The notes beneath the pieces are model-generated. The model saw only the letters and a program-made list of their open reading frames with translations, had not been told where the DNA came from and did not search any database. Source: Aurantimonas manganoxydans SI85-9A1 (lineage in GTDB: Bacteria > Pseudomonadota > Alphaproteobacteria > Rhizobiales > Rhizobiaceae). From it: a stretch of DNA of 64,000 bases. Each line of letters opens with the position of its first letter. The first letter of the stretch is position 1. Of this stretch, positions 25,911 to 34,327 are shown piece after piece. The DNA is taken from contig NZ_CH672387.1 in assembly GCF_000153465.1 (NCBI RefSeq), positions 2,085,903 to 2,149,902 of the forward strand, read 5' to 3'. The position numbers and the translations under genes are program-made.

Positions 25911-26666
25911 TCAGGCTGCCTCGTCGATCAGCTGGCCGTAGCCCTCGTTCTCGAGCTGCAGGGCCAGGTTCTTGTCGCCGGTCTTGATGATGCGGCCCTT
26001 GTAGAGGACGTGCACCGTGTCCGGCACGATGTAGTCGAGCAGGCGCTGGTAATGGGTGATGACCAGGAACGAGCGCTCCGGCGAACGCAGTGCGTTGACG
26101 CCGTCGGCGACGATCTTCAGCGCGTCGATGTCGAGGCCGGAATCGGTCTCGTCCATGACGCAGAGCTTGGGCTCCAGCAACGCCATCTGCAGGATCTCGG
26201 CGCGCTTCTTCTCACCGCCCGAGAAGCCGACATTCAGCGGCCGCTTTAGCATGGCGGCGTCGATCTTCAGATCGGCGGCCGCAGCCTTCACCCGGCGCAT
26301 GAAGTCGGGCGTGGTCAGCTCGCCCTCGCCGCGCGCCTTGCGCTGCGAGTTGAGCGCGGTCTTCAGGAAGGTCATCGTGGCGACGCCCGGGATCTCCAGC
26401 GGATACTGGAAGGCCAGGAAGACGCCCGAGGCGGCGCGCTCGGCCGGGTCCATCTCGAGGATCGACTCGCCGTTGTAGAGAATGTCGCCCTCGGTGACCT
26501 CGTAGTCGGTGCGACCGGCGAGGATGTAGGACAAGGTCGACTTGCCGGAGCCGTTCGGCCCCATGATCGCCGCGACCTCGCCGTCCTGGACGGTCAGATT
26601 GACGCCGCGCAGGATCTCGGTTTCGTCGTCCGCCACGCGGGCATGAAGGTTCTTGATTTCAAGCAT
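25911..26666 (-). CDS. sufC: Fe-S cluster assembly ATPase SufC
   Basis: 251-residue ABC-type ATPase. Walker A is GPNGSGKST, the signature reads FSGGEKKRAEI, and Walker B is LCVMDETDSGLD (the SufC-specific ETDSGLD). It forms the SufBC2D complex and drives conformational change during cluster assembly. Separated from sufB by a small embedded gene. Confidence 0.97.
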   Translation of the reverse strand: MLEIKNLHARVADDETEILRGVNLTVQDGEVAAIMGPNGSGKSTLSYILAGRTDYEVTEGDILYNGESILEMDPAERAASGVFLAFQYPLEIPGVATMTFLKTALNSQRKARGEGELTTPDFMRRVKAAAADLKIDAAMLKRPLNVGFSGGEKKRAEILQMALLEPKLCVMDETDSGLDIDALKIVADGVNALRSPERSFLVITHYQRLLDYIVPDTVHVLYKGRIIKTGDKNLALQLENEGYGQLIDEAA

Positions 26667-26680
26667 GTCAGTTCCTGCGA

Positions 26681-26998
26681 TCAGTAGCTGCGCGTGTCGC
26701 GCAATTCATAGTGTTGCGAGCGTTCGTCGAACCGCTTCAGGACGCGCCGCGCCTCGTCGGGGACGTAGCTGCGCTCGTGGTCATCGCCGACAAAGGCCTT
26801 CACGTTGTCGATGGAATCGAACTCCATGATGGTGATGAACTCGACCTCGTCGGCAAGCGGGCGACGCAACACCTCTATGCGGCGGAACCCGGGAATGGCC
26901 TTGCCTTCGATGCCCTTGATCACCTCAGAGCGAAGGATCGACTCGTACGTTTCGGCGTTTTCCGGCGTCGTGTATCCATGCCAGATCCGCTTGATCAT
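26681..26998 (-). CDS. Antibiotic biosynthesis monooxygenase-like (ABM) small protein
   Basis: 105 residues with a dimeric alpha/beta-barrel pattern: [54 protein letters not shown] and [11 protein letters not shown]. Members of this fold include monooxygenases and heme-degrading enzymes, but no catalytic residue can be assigned. Its ATG overlaps the sufB stop by 4 nt and sufC follows 14 nt on, so it is translated within the core suf operon. A role linked to iron or Fe-S metabolism is inference from position only. Confidence 0.75.
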   Translation of the reverse strand: MIKRIWHGYTTPENAETYESILRSEVIKGIEGKAIPGFRRIEVLRRPLADEVEFITIMEFDSIDNVKAFVGDDHERSYVPDEARRVLKRFDERSQHYELRDTRSY

Positions 26999-28518
26999 CC
27001 CACCGACCCTTCGAGGCTGATGCCGATCAGCTTCTGCGCCTCGACGGCGAACTCCATCGGGAGCTGCTGGATCACGTCCTTGACGAAGCCGTTGACGATC
27101 AGCGCCACGGCCTCCTCCTCGGGGATGCCGCGCTGCATGCAGTAGAACAGCTGGTCGTCCGATATCTTCGAGGTGGTCGCCTCGTGCTCGAACTGCGCGG
27201 TGGCGTTCTTCACCTCGATATAGGGCACGGTGTGGGCGCCGCAGTCGTTACCGATCAGCAGCGAGTCGCACTGGGTGAAGTTGCGAGCATTCGTCGCCTT
27301 GCGGTTGGCCGAGACCTGGCCGCGATAGGTGTTGTTCGAATTGCCCGCCGAGATGCCCTTGGAGATGATGCGGCTCGAGGTGTTCTTGCCGAGATGCAGC
27401 ATCTTGGTGCCGCTGTCGATCTGCTGGCGACCGTTGGACACGGCGATGGAATAGAACTCGCCGCGGGAATTGTCGCCGCGCAGGATGCAGGACGGGTACT
27501 TCCAGGTGATCGCCGAACCGGTCTCCACCTGGGTCCAGGAAATGCGCGAGTTCTTGCCGCGGCAGTCGCCCCGCTTGGTGACGAAATTGTAGATTCCGCC
27601 CTTGCCGTCCTTGTCGCCCGGATACCAGTTCTGGACGGTGGAGTACTTGATCTCGGCATCGTCCAGCGCGATCAGCTCGACCACCGCCGCATGCAGCTGG
27701 TTCTCGTCGCGCTGGGGCGCCGTGCAGCCTTCAAGATAAGAGACGTAGGAGCCCTCATCGGCGATGATCAGCGTGCGCTCGAACTGGCCGGTGTTCTTCT
27801 CGTTGATCCGGAAATAGGTCGACAGCTCCATCGGGCAGCGAACGCCCTTCGGCACGTAGACGAAGGAGCCGTCGGTGAAGACCGCGGAGTTCATCGTGGC
27901 GAAGAAATTGTCGGACACCGGCACGACCGAGCCGAGATATTTCTTCACCAGCTCCGGGTGCTCGCGGATCGCCTCGGAGATCGGCATGAAGATCACGCCG
28001 GCCTTCTGGAGTTCCTTCTTGAAGGTCGTGGCGACGGAGACCGAATCGAACACGGCATCGACGGCGACGCGGCTTTCGCGCGGCGCGATCTCGTTGCCGT
28101 CCTCGTCATAGGTCGGCTCGGCCGCCGGCTTGACGACGCCGGCCAGCATTTCCTGCTCGCGAAGCGGAATGCCGAGCTTCTCGTAGGTGCGCAGGATCTC
28201 GGGATCGACCTCGTCCAGCGAGGCCGGGCCGGACATGGATTTCGGCGCGGCGTAATAGTGGATGTCCTGGAAATCGATCTCGGGATAGTCGAGACGCGCC
28301 CAGGACGGGCTCTCCATCGTCTTCCAGCGCTCGAACGCCTCCAAACGCCAGTCCAGCATCCACTGGGGCTCGTCCTTCTTGGCGGAGATCAGCCGGATGA
28401 TGTCTTCGTTGAGCCCCTTGGGCGCCACATCCATCTCGATGAGCGTCTCGAAGCCGTATTTGTACTGATCGACATCGATCTTGCGGACCTGATCGATGGT
28501 TTCCTGAACTGCTGGCAT
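26995..28518 (-). CDS. sufB: Fe-S cluster assembly protein SufB
   Basis: 507-residue scaffold subunit. Signature stretches include MYVP-type [34 protein letters not shown] (36-residue region near the middle), [23 protein letters not shown] with conserved Cys, and [16 protein letters not shown]. The C-terminal [17 protein letters not shown] includes the interface Cys/His region. SufB is where the cluster is built, with SufC and SufD. Its length is typical of alphaproteobacteria. Confidence 0.95.
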   Translation of the reverse strand: MPAVQETIDQVRKIDVDQYKYGFETLIEMDVAPKGLNEDIIRLISAKKDEPQWMLDWRLEAFERWKTMESPSWARLDYPEIDFQDIHYYAAPKSMSGPASLDEVDPEILRTYEKLGIPLREQEMLAGVVKPAAEPTYDEDGNEIAPRESRVAVDAVFDSVSVATTFKKELQKAGVIFMPISEAIREHPELVKKYLGSVVPVSDNFFATMNSAVFTDGSFVYVPKGVRCPMELSTYFRINEKNTGQFERTLIIADEGSYVSYLEGCTAPQRDENQLHAAVVELIALDDAEIKYSTVQNWYPGDKDGKGGIYNFVTKRGDCRGKNSRISWTQVETGSAITWKYPSCILRGDNSRGEFYSIAVSNGRQQIDSGTKMLHLGKNTSSRIISKGISAGNSNNTYRGQVSANRKATNARNFTQCDSLLIGNDCGAHTVPYIEVKNATAQFEHEATTSKISDDQLFYCMQRGIPEEEAVALIVNGFVKDVIQQLPMEFAVEAQKLIGISLEGSVG

Positions 28519-28651
28519 TCCAATTCTCCATACTCGCCGGATTCAAGGTCCGGTGGTCGGCGCGCCGCCGAAGCGCCCGGCCGCGCGGTGTAGATAGCAA
28601 CGAAGCGCCCTGATTTTTAGGGCGTCGCCGATGTCCTGCGAACTCTTGTCG

Positions 28652-29839
28652 TCACGCCGCGCGGTGCGCCCTCGCCGCCGGTGCGGCGCGCTCCGCCAGG
28701 GCGGCATATTCGCGAACGAAACGATCGAGATCGGCCGTCGCGGTGTCATAGCCGAAGCTGATGCGGATGGCACCGTCATCGGCAGAAATCTGAAGGCCTC
28801 CCCGGACCATCGCGTCGACCACATGGCTGCGACCCACCTTGCCCGACGAACAGGCCGACCCGGCCGACACGGCGAGCCCGGCAAGATCGAGACCGATCTG
28901 GGCGGTTTCGGCGCGCAGGCCCGGCGCCGCGATCGCCACCGTGTTGGGCAGGCGCGGCGCATGGCCGCCGAGAAGGGTTGCCTGCGGCACCTGCGCCAGA
29001 AGCGCGTTTTCCAGGTGCCGGCGCAATGCCATCAGATCGTCGGGCGCACGTTCGAGCCGTTCCCGCGCGATACAGGCCGCCGCGCCGAGGCTGGCGATCG
29101 CCGGTACCGCCTCTGTTCCAGCACGGCGCCCCTTCTCCTGCCCGCCGCCGCGCACGAGCGCGAAGGGCCGCGTCGCGGGATCGCGAAACATCATGGCACC
29201 GACGCCCTTGGCCGCACCGAATTTGTGGCCGGAGACGAAGGCCGCATCGGCGCCGGTCGCTGCAAAGTCGAACCCGATTCGGCCGATCATCTGGACGGCA
29301 TCGAGGACAAGCCGGACCGGGCGATCGGCGATCGCCGCCCTGATCCGATCCAAGGGCTGCAGGACGCCGGTCTCGGAATTGGCCAGCGTCAGCGCCAGAA
29401 GGCCGGTCATGCCGTCTTCGAGGGTCTCGGCCCATGCGGCCAGGGCGACGCAATCCACGATGCCGTCAGCATCGACCGGCAGGCGCGTCACGTCGGCGGG
29501 GGCGAAGGCACCGCCGTCGCGCACGCAAGGGTGATCGGTATCAATGACGGCGAGACGCGAAAACCGCGTCTCCTGCGCGTCCACGAGCCAGCGCGGCGAC
29601 AGGCAGGTGGTGGCCGCCTCACTGGCGCCACTTGTGAAGGCGATCTGTTCGGCATCGCCGCCGACCAGCCGCGCCAGTTCGTCACGCGCGCTTTCCACCA
29701 GCTTCCTGGCGCCGCGGCCTTCACTGTGAACGGACGAAGCGTTGGCGGCATCGAGCGAGTCGATCAGCGCGGCGCGCGCTTCGGCCAGAAGCGGCGCACT
29801 CGCATTGTGATCCAGATAGAGACGCTCGTCTCTGCTCAT
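28652..29839 (-). CDS. Cysteine desulfurase, NifS/IscS-like
   Basis: 395-residue group I PLP enzyme. It begins RLYLDHNASAPL, the PLP lysine is in VSGHKFGAAKG and the catalytic Cys lies on a flexible loop in SAGSACSSGKVGRSHV. First gene of the suf operon. The ATG at 29839 is preceded by GAGAGG; an in-frame TTG 39 nt upstream would add an unlike tail. The Irr-type box about 100 bp upstream suggests iron control of the whole unit. Confidence 0.92.
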   Translation of the reverse strand: MSRDERLYLDHNASAPLLAEARAALIDSLDAANASSVHSEGRGARKLVESARDELARLVGGDAEQIAFTSGASEAATTCLSPRWLVDAQETRFSRLAVIDTDHPCVRDGGAFAPADVTRLPVDADGIVDCVALAAWAETLEDGMTGLLALTLANSETGVLQPLDRIRAAIADRPVRLVLDAVQMIGRIGFDFAATGADAAFVSGHKFGAAKGVGAMMFRDPATRPFALVRGGGQEKGRRAGTEAVPAIASLGAAACIARERLERAPDDLMALRRHLENALLAQVPQATLLGGHAPRLPNTVAIAAPGLRAETAQIGLDLAGLAVSAGSACSSGKVGRSHVVDAMVRGGLQISADDGAIRISFGYDTATADLDRFVREYAALAERAAPAARAHRAA

Positions 29840-29934
29840 TGCCTCTCGCAACGGTTCGGTCCGGGGCGCGATGCGCAAAAATCTTGAATTTTCGACGACG
29901 CCCGGACTACAAGACGCCTGATAGACGCCCGTAG

Positions 29935-29951
29935 TTTTGAATCATTCTAAA
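29935..29951. promoter_or_regulatory. Candidate ICE/Irr-type iron-control box
   Basis: TTTTGAA-TCA-TTCTAAA matches the rhizobial iron-control element (TTTAGAA-N3-TTCTAAA) at all but one of 14 fixed positions. It lies between the suf operon (minus strand) and the alpha/beta hydrolase gene (plus strand). Irr and Irr-dependent control of Fe-S assembly genes is established in Rhizobiales; the match here is by eye. Confidence 0.65.
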
Positions 29952-30026
29952 CTGGACCCTACGAGGCCACTTCGGCTTCGTCAAGTCAGGCCAGCCGAGC
30001 CATCCCGCTCGCCGAGGAACATTATT

Positions 30027-30701
30027 ATGCCCGAAGTGATCTTCAATGGCCCTGCCGGCCGCCTGGAGGGCCGTTATCAGGCCGCCAAGGAGAAGAACGC
30101 CCCGATCGCCATCGTCCTGCATCCGCATCCGCGCTTCGGCGGCACGATGAACAACCAGATCGTCTACAAGCTCTTCTACATGTTCGTGGAGCGCGGCTTC
30201 ACCACCCTGCGCTTCAATTTCCGCGGCATCGGCCGCAGCCAGGGCGAGTTCGACCACGGTTCGGGCGAATTGTCGGACGCGGCCTCGGCGCTCGACTGGG
30301 TGCAGAGCCTGCATCCCGATTCCAAGCAGTGCTGGGTCGCCGGCTATTCCTTCGGCGCCTGGATCGGCATGCAGCTCCTGATGCGCCGGCCCGAGATCGA
30401 AGGCTTCTTCTCGATCTCGCCGCAGCCGAATTCCTACGACTTCTCCTTCCTCGCCCCCTGCCCCTCCTCGGGCCTGATCATCCATGGCGACAAGGACCGG
30501 GTGGCACCGCCGAAGGACGTCCAGACCCTCGTGGACAAGCTGAAGACCCAGAAGGGCATCGTCATCACCCAGAAGACGATGGAAGGGGCCAACCACTTCT
30601 ACAGCGAGCACACCGACGAGCTTCTCGGCGAATGCTCCGAATATCTCGACCGGCGTCTGGCCGGCGAACTCAGCGACCCGCGGCCGAAGCGTCTGCGCTA
30701 G
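30027..30701 (+). CDS. Alpha/beta hydrolase
   Basis: 224-residue serine hydrolase of the dienelactone-hydrolase/KANL3-like type. HPHPRFGGTMNNQIV is the oxyanion region, the nucleophile elbow is GYSFGAWIG, and the acid and base are likely Asp in GDKDRVAPP and His in GANHFYSEH. Widely conserved in Rhizobiales, with no assigned substrate. GAGGA lies 8 nt upstream of the ATG. Its stop codon TAG (30699-30701) is made of the IS630 target dinucleotide TA plus the first base of the inserted element; the insertion left the protein unchanged. Confidence 0.88.
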   Translation: MPEVIFNGPAGRLEGRYQAAKEKNAPIAIVLHPHPRFGGTMNNQIVYKLFYMFVERGFTTLRFNFRGIGRSQGEFDHGSGELSDAASALDWVQSLHPDSKQCWVAGYSFGAWIGMQLLMRRPEIEGFFSISPQPNSYDFSFLAPCPSSGLIIHGDKDRVAPPKDVQTLVDKLKTQKGIVITQKTMEGANHFYSEHTDELLGECSEYLDRRLAGELSDPRPKRLR

Positions 30702-30725
30702 AGCGGTTCATGTTTTGACGGAAGC
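30701..30725 (+). repeat. IS630 left terminal inverted repeat
   Basis: Perfect for the first 11 bases GAGCGGTTCAT and imperfect inward, with a shared TGA-GGAA pattern. The transposase stop codon (30708-30710) lies inside it. Confidence 0.88.
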
Positions 30726-31656
30726 GTATCCGGCATTGGCGAAGTAGTTTGCGCATTCGCCGGGCTGGATGGTTTCGACGAGGGCGCCGAGATGGCGCCA
30801 GGTATCCTCGATGCTGCGCTTCTCGGCCCTGCGCATCCATTGCTTGATCTTGGCGAAAGCCTGCTCGATGGGATTGAGGTCGGGCGAGTAGGCCGGCAGG
30901 TAGCGCAGGCTGGCACCGGCCGACCGGATCAACTGCCGGATGGCAGCCGATTTGTGACTGCCGAGATTGTCCATGACGACGATGTCGCCGGGCTTGAGGA
31001 CCGGCAGCAGGACCTGCTCGACATAGGCCCGGAAGCAGATGCCGTTGACCGGTCCGTCGAAGACGCAAGGGGCGGCAAGGCGGTCGCAGCGCAGGGCCCC
31101 GACAAAGGTCAGAGTTCGCCAGTGGCCATGTGGCGCAAAACCACGCAGGCGCTTGCCCTTCGGGCTCCAGCCGCGCAACGGCGCCATGTTGGTCTTGATC
31201 CAGGTCTCATCGATGAAGACCAGCCGCTGTGGATCGATCCGGGCCTGCCCCGATCGCCAGCGCCGCCGTCTGCGGGCGACGTCGACGCGTGCCTGCTCCA
31301 GGGCGTGAAGAGTTTTTTTTGAACCGCAGCCCCTCGCGGCGCAGGAACAGCCAGACGGCATGATGCGAGACCTTGATCCCGCGCGCGCCCAGTTCGTCCT
31401 TCAGCCCGTGCAGCGTCAGATGCGGGATCGCGTTGATCCGCTCGATGATGAAGTCGCGGTGCGCATCGAGCACCCGCTTGCGGTGCCCACCCATCTTGCG
31501 CGGCGCCACCGAGCCGGTCTGGCGGTAGCGCTGCGACCACTTCACCGCCGAGGAAACCGCCACCCCGAACCGACTGGCGGCTGACCGGCAACTCTCGCCA
31601 GCCAGAACCGCTCCCACAACGCGCTCACGCAAATCATTGGAAAGAGGTCGGGTCAT
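30708..31656 (-). CDS. IS630-family transposase (two frames joined by frameshift at an A8 run)
   Basis: The first frame, from the ATG at 31656, carries the helix-turn-helix DNA-binding part ([31 protein letters not shown]). The second carries the DDE domain: Asp in [13 protein letters not shown], Asp in [11 protein letters not shown] and Glu in [15 protein letters not shown]. The frames meet at a run of eight A on the coding strand (T8 at 31313-31320); skipping one A restores TTC-AAA-AAA-ACT and a protein of about 315 residues. Such A runs serve programmed frameshifting or transcriptional slippage in IS630 elements, so the gene may be functional rather than broken. Confidence 0.88.
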
Positions 31657-31722
31657 CGATGCTGGCCTCCTACTCCAGCCAGCATCTTGAATCACACATC
31701 ACGCCCCAACGGAATCCGCACG

Positions 31723-31747
31723 GATTCCATCAGTCGATGAACCGCTC
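31723..31747 (-). repeat. IS630 right terminal inverted repeat
   Basis: Reads GAGCGGTTCAT from the outside (minus strand), then an imperfect match to the left end. Confidence 0.88.
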
Positions 31748-31778
31748 TAGGCCTCGACACCCGGCACCGAGACGCCTG

Positions 31779-32996
31779 TCAGCGATCGGTGCCGGGTTCG
31801 GCGTCTCCGGCATCATCCGGCAGCGACAGGACGCCGCCGGTGACCGCTTCGCGGCAGCCGGTGGTCGTCGGCCAAGTCAGCGGCCGGCGATCGAGCGACC
31901 GGATGGCAAGATAGCCCCAGGCCTCCGCCTCCATGGCATCGCCGTCGAAGCCGGCTTCCTCCGCCGAGACGACTGCCGCATCGGGTCCGGCACCGGCTCT
32001 CAGATCGGCCATGATCGCCGGGTGGTGGCGCCCGCCGCCGCAGATGATCCAGAGCTTCGGTTTGGCCGGAAAATGCTCGGCCGACTTCAGGATGGCCGTG
32101 GCGCTGACGAAGCACAGGGTCCGCGCCACATCCTCCAGCGTGCCGCTGCCGGGCGTCGGAACCGGAAAGTCAAAACGGTCCAGCGATTTCGGCGCAGGCT
32201 TGGCGAAGAAGTCCGACGTCAGATAGCGCTCGGCCATGCCCTCCAGTAGACCGCCTTCGCTGGCGATGGCGCCGTTCTGGTCGTAGGGGATGCCCGCCTC
32301 GCGCTGCAGCCACTGGTCGAGCAGCGCATTGCCCGGTCCCGAGTCGAAGGCGACCGGATCGGTTTCGCCATCAAGCCAGGTGACGTTCGAGATGCCGCCG
32401 ATATTGACGAAGACGACCGGATAGGTCCGGCGGTCCGCCGGCAGGCTGCCAGCCAGCGCCGCGTGATAGGCGGGCACGAGCGGAGCGCCCTGTCCGCCCG
32501 CCACCATGTCGGCCGCGCGCATGTCGTGGACCACCGGCAGGCCCAGTTGCCGGGCGAGGAGATCGCCCCGGCCGATCTGGACCGTCAGCGCCTCGGCCGG
32601 TCGGTGCAGCACCGTCTGACCGTGAAAGCCGACGACATCGACCGAGGCCTTGTCGATGCCGCACTCCTTGAGGAAGCGCGTGACCGCTTCGCCGTGTCGC
32701 CGGGTGAGCGCGACTTCCAGCGCCGCCAGATCACCGGGACGCGCGTCGCGCTGCCGGATCGTCTTGGCGCTCTCCAGCGCCGCGGCGAGCTGGTCGCGGA
32801 ATGCCGCCTCATAGGCGTAGACCCGCGCCGGTCCGCGTTCGACGACGGTCTCGCCATCCGTATCGACCAGTGCCACGTCTATGCCGTCGAGCGACGTGCC
32901 GCTCATCAGACCGATGGCGCGGCGCAGCTTCGGTTGGCGCAATTTCGGCTCCACAACTGGAATTCTGGCGCAGGGCTGATAAACCGCACCCCACAT
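31779..32996 (-). CDS. anmK: Anhydro-N-acetylmuramic acid kinase
   Basis: 405-residue kinase that opens and phosphorylates 1,6-anhydro-MurNAc during cell-wall recycling. The ATP-binding opening [17 protein letters not shown] is clear, and the middle has [13 protein letters not shown] and [12 protein letters not shown], with [13 protein letters not shown]. The N-terminus before AIGLMSG is about 25 residues longer than usual; a GTG at 32954 is an alternative start. Divergent from tyrS, sharing a short intergenic region. The IS630 element ends 31 bp downstream of its stop. Confidence 0.92.
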   Translation of the reverse strand: MWGAVYQPCARIPVVEPKLRQPKLRRAIGLMSGTSLDGIDVALVDTDGETVVERGPARVYAYEAAFRDQLAAALESAKTIRQRDARPGDLAALEVALTRRHGEAVTRFLKECGIDKASVDVVGFHGQTVLHRPAEALTVQIGRGDLLARQLGLPVVHDMRAADMVAGGQGAPLVPAYHAALAGSLPADRRTYPVVFVNIGGISNVTWLDGETDPVAFDSGPGNALLDQWLQREAGIPYDQNGAIASEGGLLEGMAERYLTSDFFAKPAPKSLDRFDFPVPTPGSGTLEDVARTLCFVSATAILKSAEHFPAKPKLWIICGGGRHHPAIMADLRAGAGPDAAVVSAEEAGFDGDAMEAEAWGYLAIRSLDRRPLTWPTTTGCREAVTGGVLSLPDDAGDAEPGTDR

Positions 32997-33000
32997 CTTG

Positions 33001-33019
33001 CGGAGCGCCTGCCGCTCCG
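33001..33019. repeat. Hairpin in the anmK-tyrS divergent region
   Basis: CGGAGCG and CGCTCCG form a perfect 7-bp stem around CCTGC, 25 nt upstream of the tyrS ATG and 5 bp from the annotated anmK start. Role unknown. Confidence 0.35.
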
Positions 33020-33043
33020 GCGAAAGAACAGGATCACCATTCC

Positions 33044-34297
33044 ATGACCCGCTTCAAGTCCGAGTTCCTGGCGACACTCGCCGAACGCGGCTTCATCCAC
33101 CAGACATCCGACGACAACGGTCTCGACGATTTGTTCCGCAGCGAGACGGTCACCGGCTATATCGGCTTCGATCCGACGGCCGCCAGCCTGCATGTCGGCT
33201 CGCTGATGCAAATCATGATGCTGCACTGGATGCAGCAGACCGGTCACCGGCCGATCGCGCTGATGGGCGGCGGCACCGGCATGATCGGCGATCCATCGTT
33301 CAAGGACGAGGCGCGCAAGCTCCAGACCGAGGACACGATCGCGTCCAACCTGGCCGGCATCAAGCGGTCGTTCCAGCCCTATATCCGCTTTGGTGACGGG
33401 CCGACCGATGCAGTCATGGTCGACAATGCCGAATGGCTGCTTGAGCTGAATTACGTCGCGTTCCTGCGTGATGTCGGTCGGCACTTCTCGGTCAACCGCA
33501 TGCTGTCCTTCGATTCGGTCAAGCTGCGGCTCGATCGCGAGCAGTCGCTGTCCTTCCTCGAATTCAACTACATGATCCTGCAGGCCTACGACTTCGTCGA
33601 GCTCTACAAGCGGACCGGCTGCAAGCTGCAGATGGGCGGCTCCGACCAGTGGGGCAACATCGTCAACGGCATCGATCTCGGTCGGCGCATGGAGGGTGCG
33701 GATCTGTACGCCCTCACCTCGCCGCTGCTGACCACCTCGTCGGGCGCCAAGATGGGCAAGACCGCCTCGGGCGCGATCTGGCTCAATGACGACATGCTCA
33801 GCGCCTATGATTTCTGGCAGTACTGGCGCAACACCGAGGACGCCGATGTCGGCCGCTTCCTGAAGCTCTACACCACCCTGCCGATGGACGAGATTGCGCG
33901 GCTCGAAGCGCTGGGCGGCTCGGAAATCAACGACGCCAAGAAGGTGCTGGCCAACGAGGTCACCGCCATGCTGCACGGCCGCGCCGCTGCCGAAGCCTCC
34001 GCCGAGACGGCCCGCAAGACCTTCGAGGAAGGCGCGCTGGCTGACAGCCTGCCGACCATCGAGGTTCCGGCGGCGTCGCTGGCCGAAGGTGTCGGTCTCC
34101 TGTCGCTGCTGGTCTCGGCGGGCCTTGCCAGCTCGAACGGCGAAGCGCGCAGGCACATCAAGGGCGGCGCCGTGCGGGTCAACGACGCGCAGGTGACCGA
34201 CGAGCGGCTGATGGTCGGCACGGACGCCCTCGTCCAGGGCGTCGTCAAGCTGTCGGTCGGGCGCAAGAAGCACGTGCTGGTCCGGCCCGCCGACTGA
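33044..34297 (+). CDS. tyrS: Tyrosyl-tRNA synthetase
   Basis: 417-residue class I enzyme. The HIGH-like motif reads HVGS in [13 protein letters not shown], tyrosine-binding residues are around [26 protein letters not shown], and the KMSKS-like loop is [10 protein letters not shown]-terminal S4 RNA-binding domain ([23 protein letters not shown]) completes the protein. The start has AGGA upstream. A longer open frame upstream belongs to anmK's antisense and is ignored. Confidence 0.96.
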   Translation: MTRFKSEFLATLAERGFIHQTSDDNGLDDLFRSETVTGYIGFDPTAASLHVGSLMQIMMLHWMQQTGHRPIALMGGGTGMIGDPSFKDEARKLQTEDTIASNLAGIKRSFQPYIRFGDGPTDAVMVDNAEWLLELNYVAFLRDVGRHFSVNRMLSFDSVKLRLDREQSLSFLEFNYMILQAYDFVELYKRTGCKLQMGGSDQWGNIVNGIDLGRRMEGADLYALTSPLLTTSSGAKMGKTASGAIWLNDDMLSAYDFWQYWRNTEDADVGRFLKLYTTLPMDEIARLEALGGSEINDAKKVLANEVTAMLHGRAAAEASAETARKTFEEGALADSLPTIEVPAASLAEGVGLLSLLVSAGLASSNGEARRHIKGGAVRVNDAQVTDERLMVGTDALVQGVVKLSVGRKKHVLVRPAD

Positions 34298-34327
34298 GCA
34301 ACCGGACGCGCCCGCGCTACGGGAGCG

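Larger units (their letters stand above)
30701..31747 (-). mobile_element. IS630-family insertion sequence
   Basis: A 1047-bp element bounded by TA on each side (30699-30700 and 31748-31749), the target duplication expected of IS630/Tc1-mariner elements. Its terminal inverted repeats start GAGCGGTTCAT at both ends and match at about 19 of 25 positions. It carries one transposase gene in two overlapping frames. Both ends are intact, so the element may still be mobile. Confidence 0.93.

Noticed and set aside
23458-25941. Very long open frame on the plus strand opposite sufS and sufD
   Set aside because: It mirrors the codon pattern of the suf genes in antisense, has a His/Arg/Asp-rich translation and no family motif; the minus strand is clearly coding.
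30708-31656. Calling the transposase a simple pseudogene
   Set aside because: The frames meet at an A8 run where slippage restores the family sequence, and both element ends are intact.
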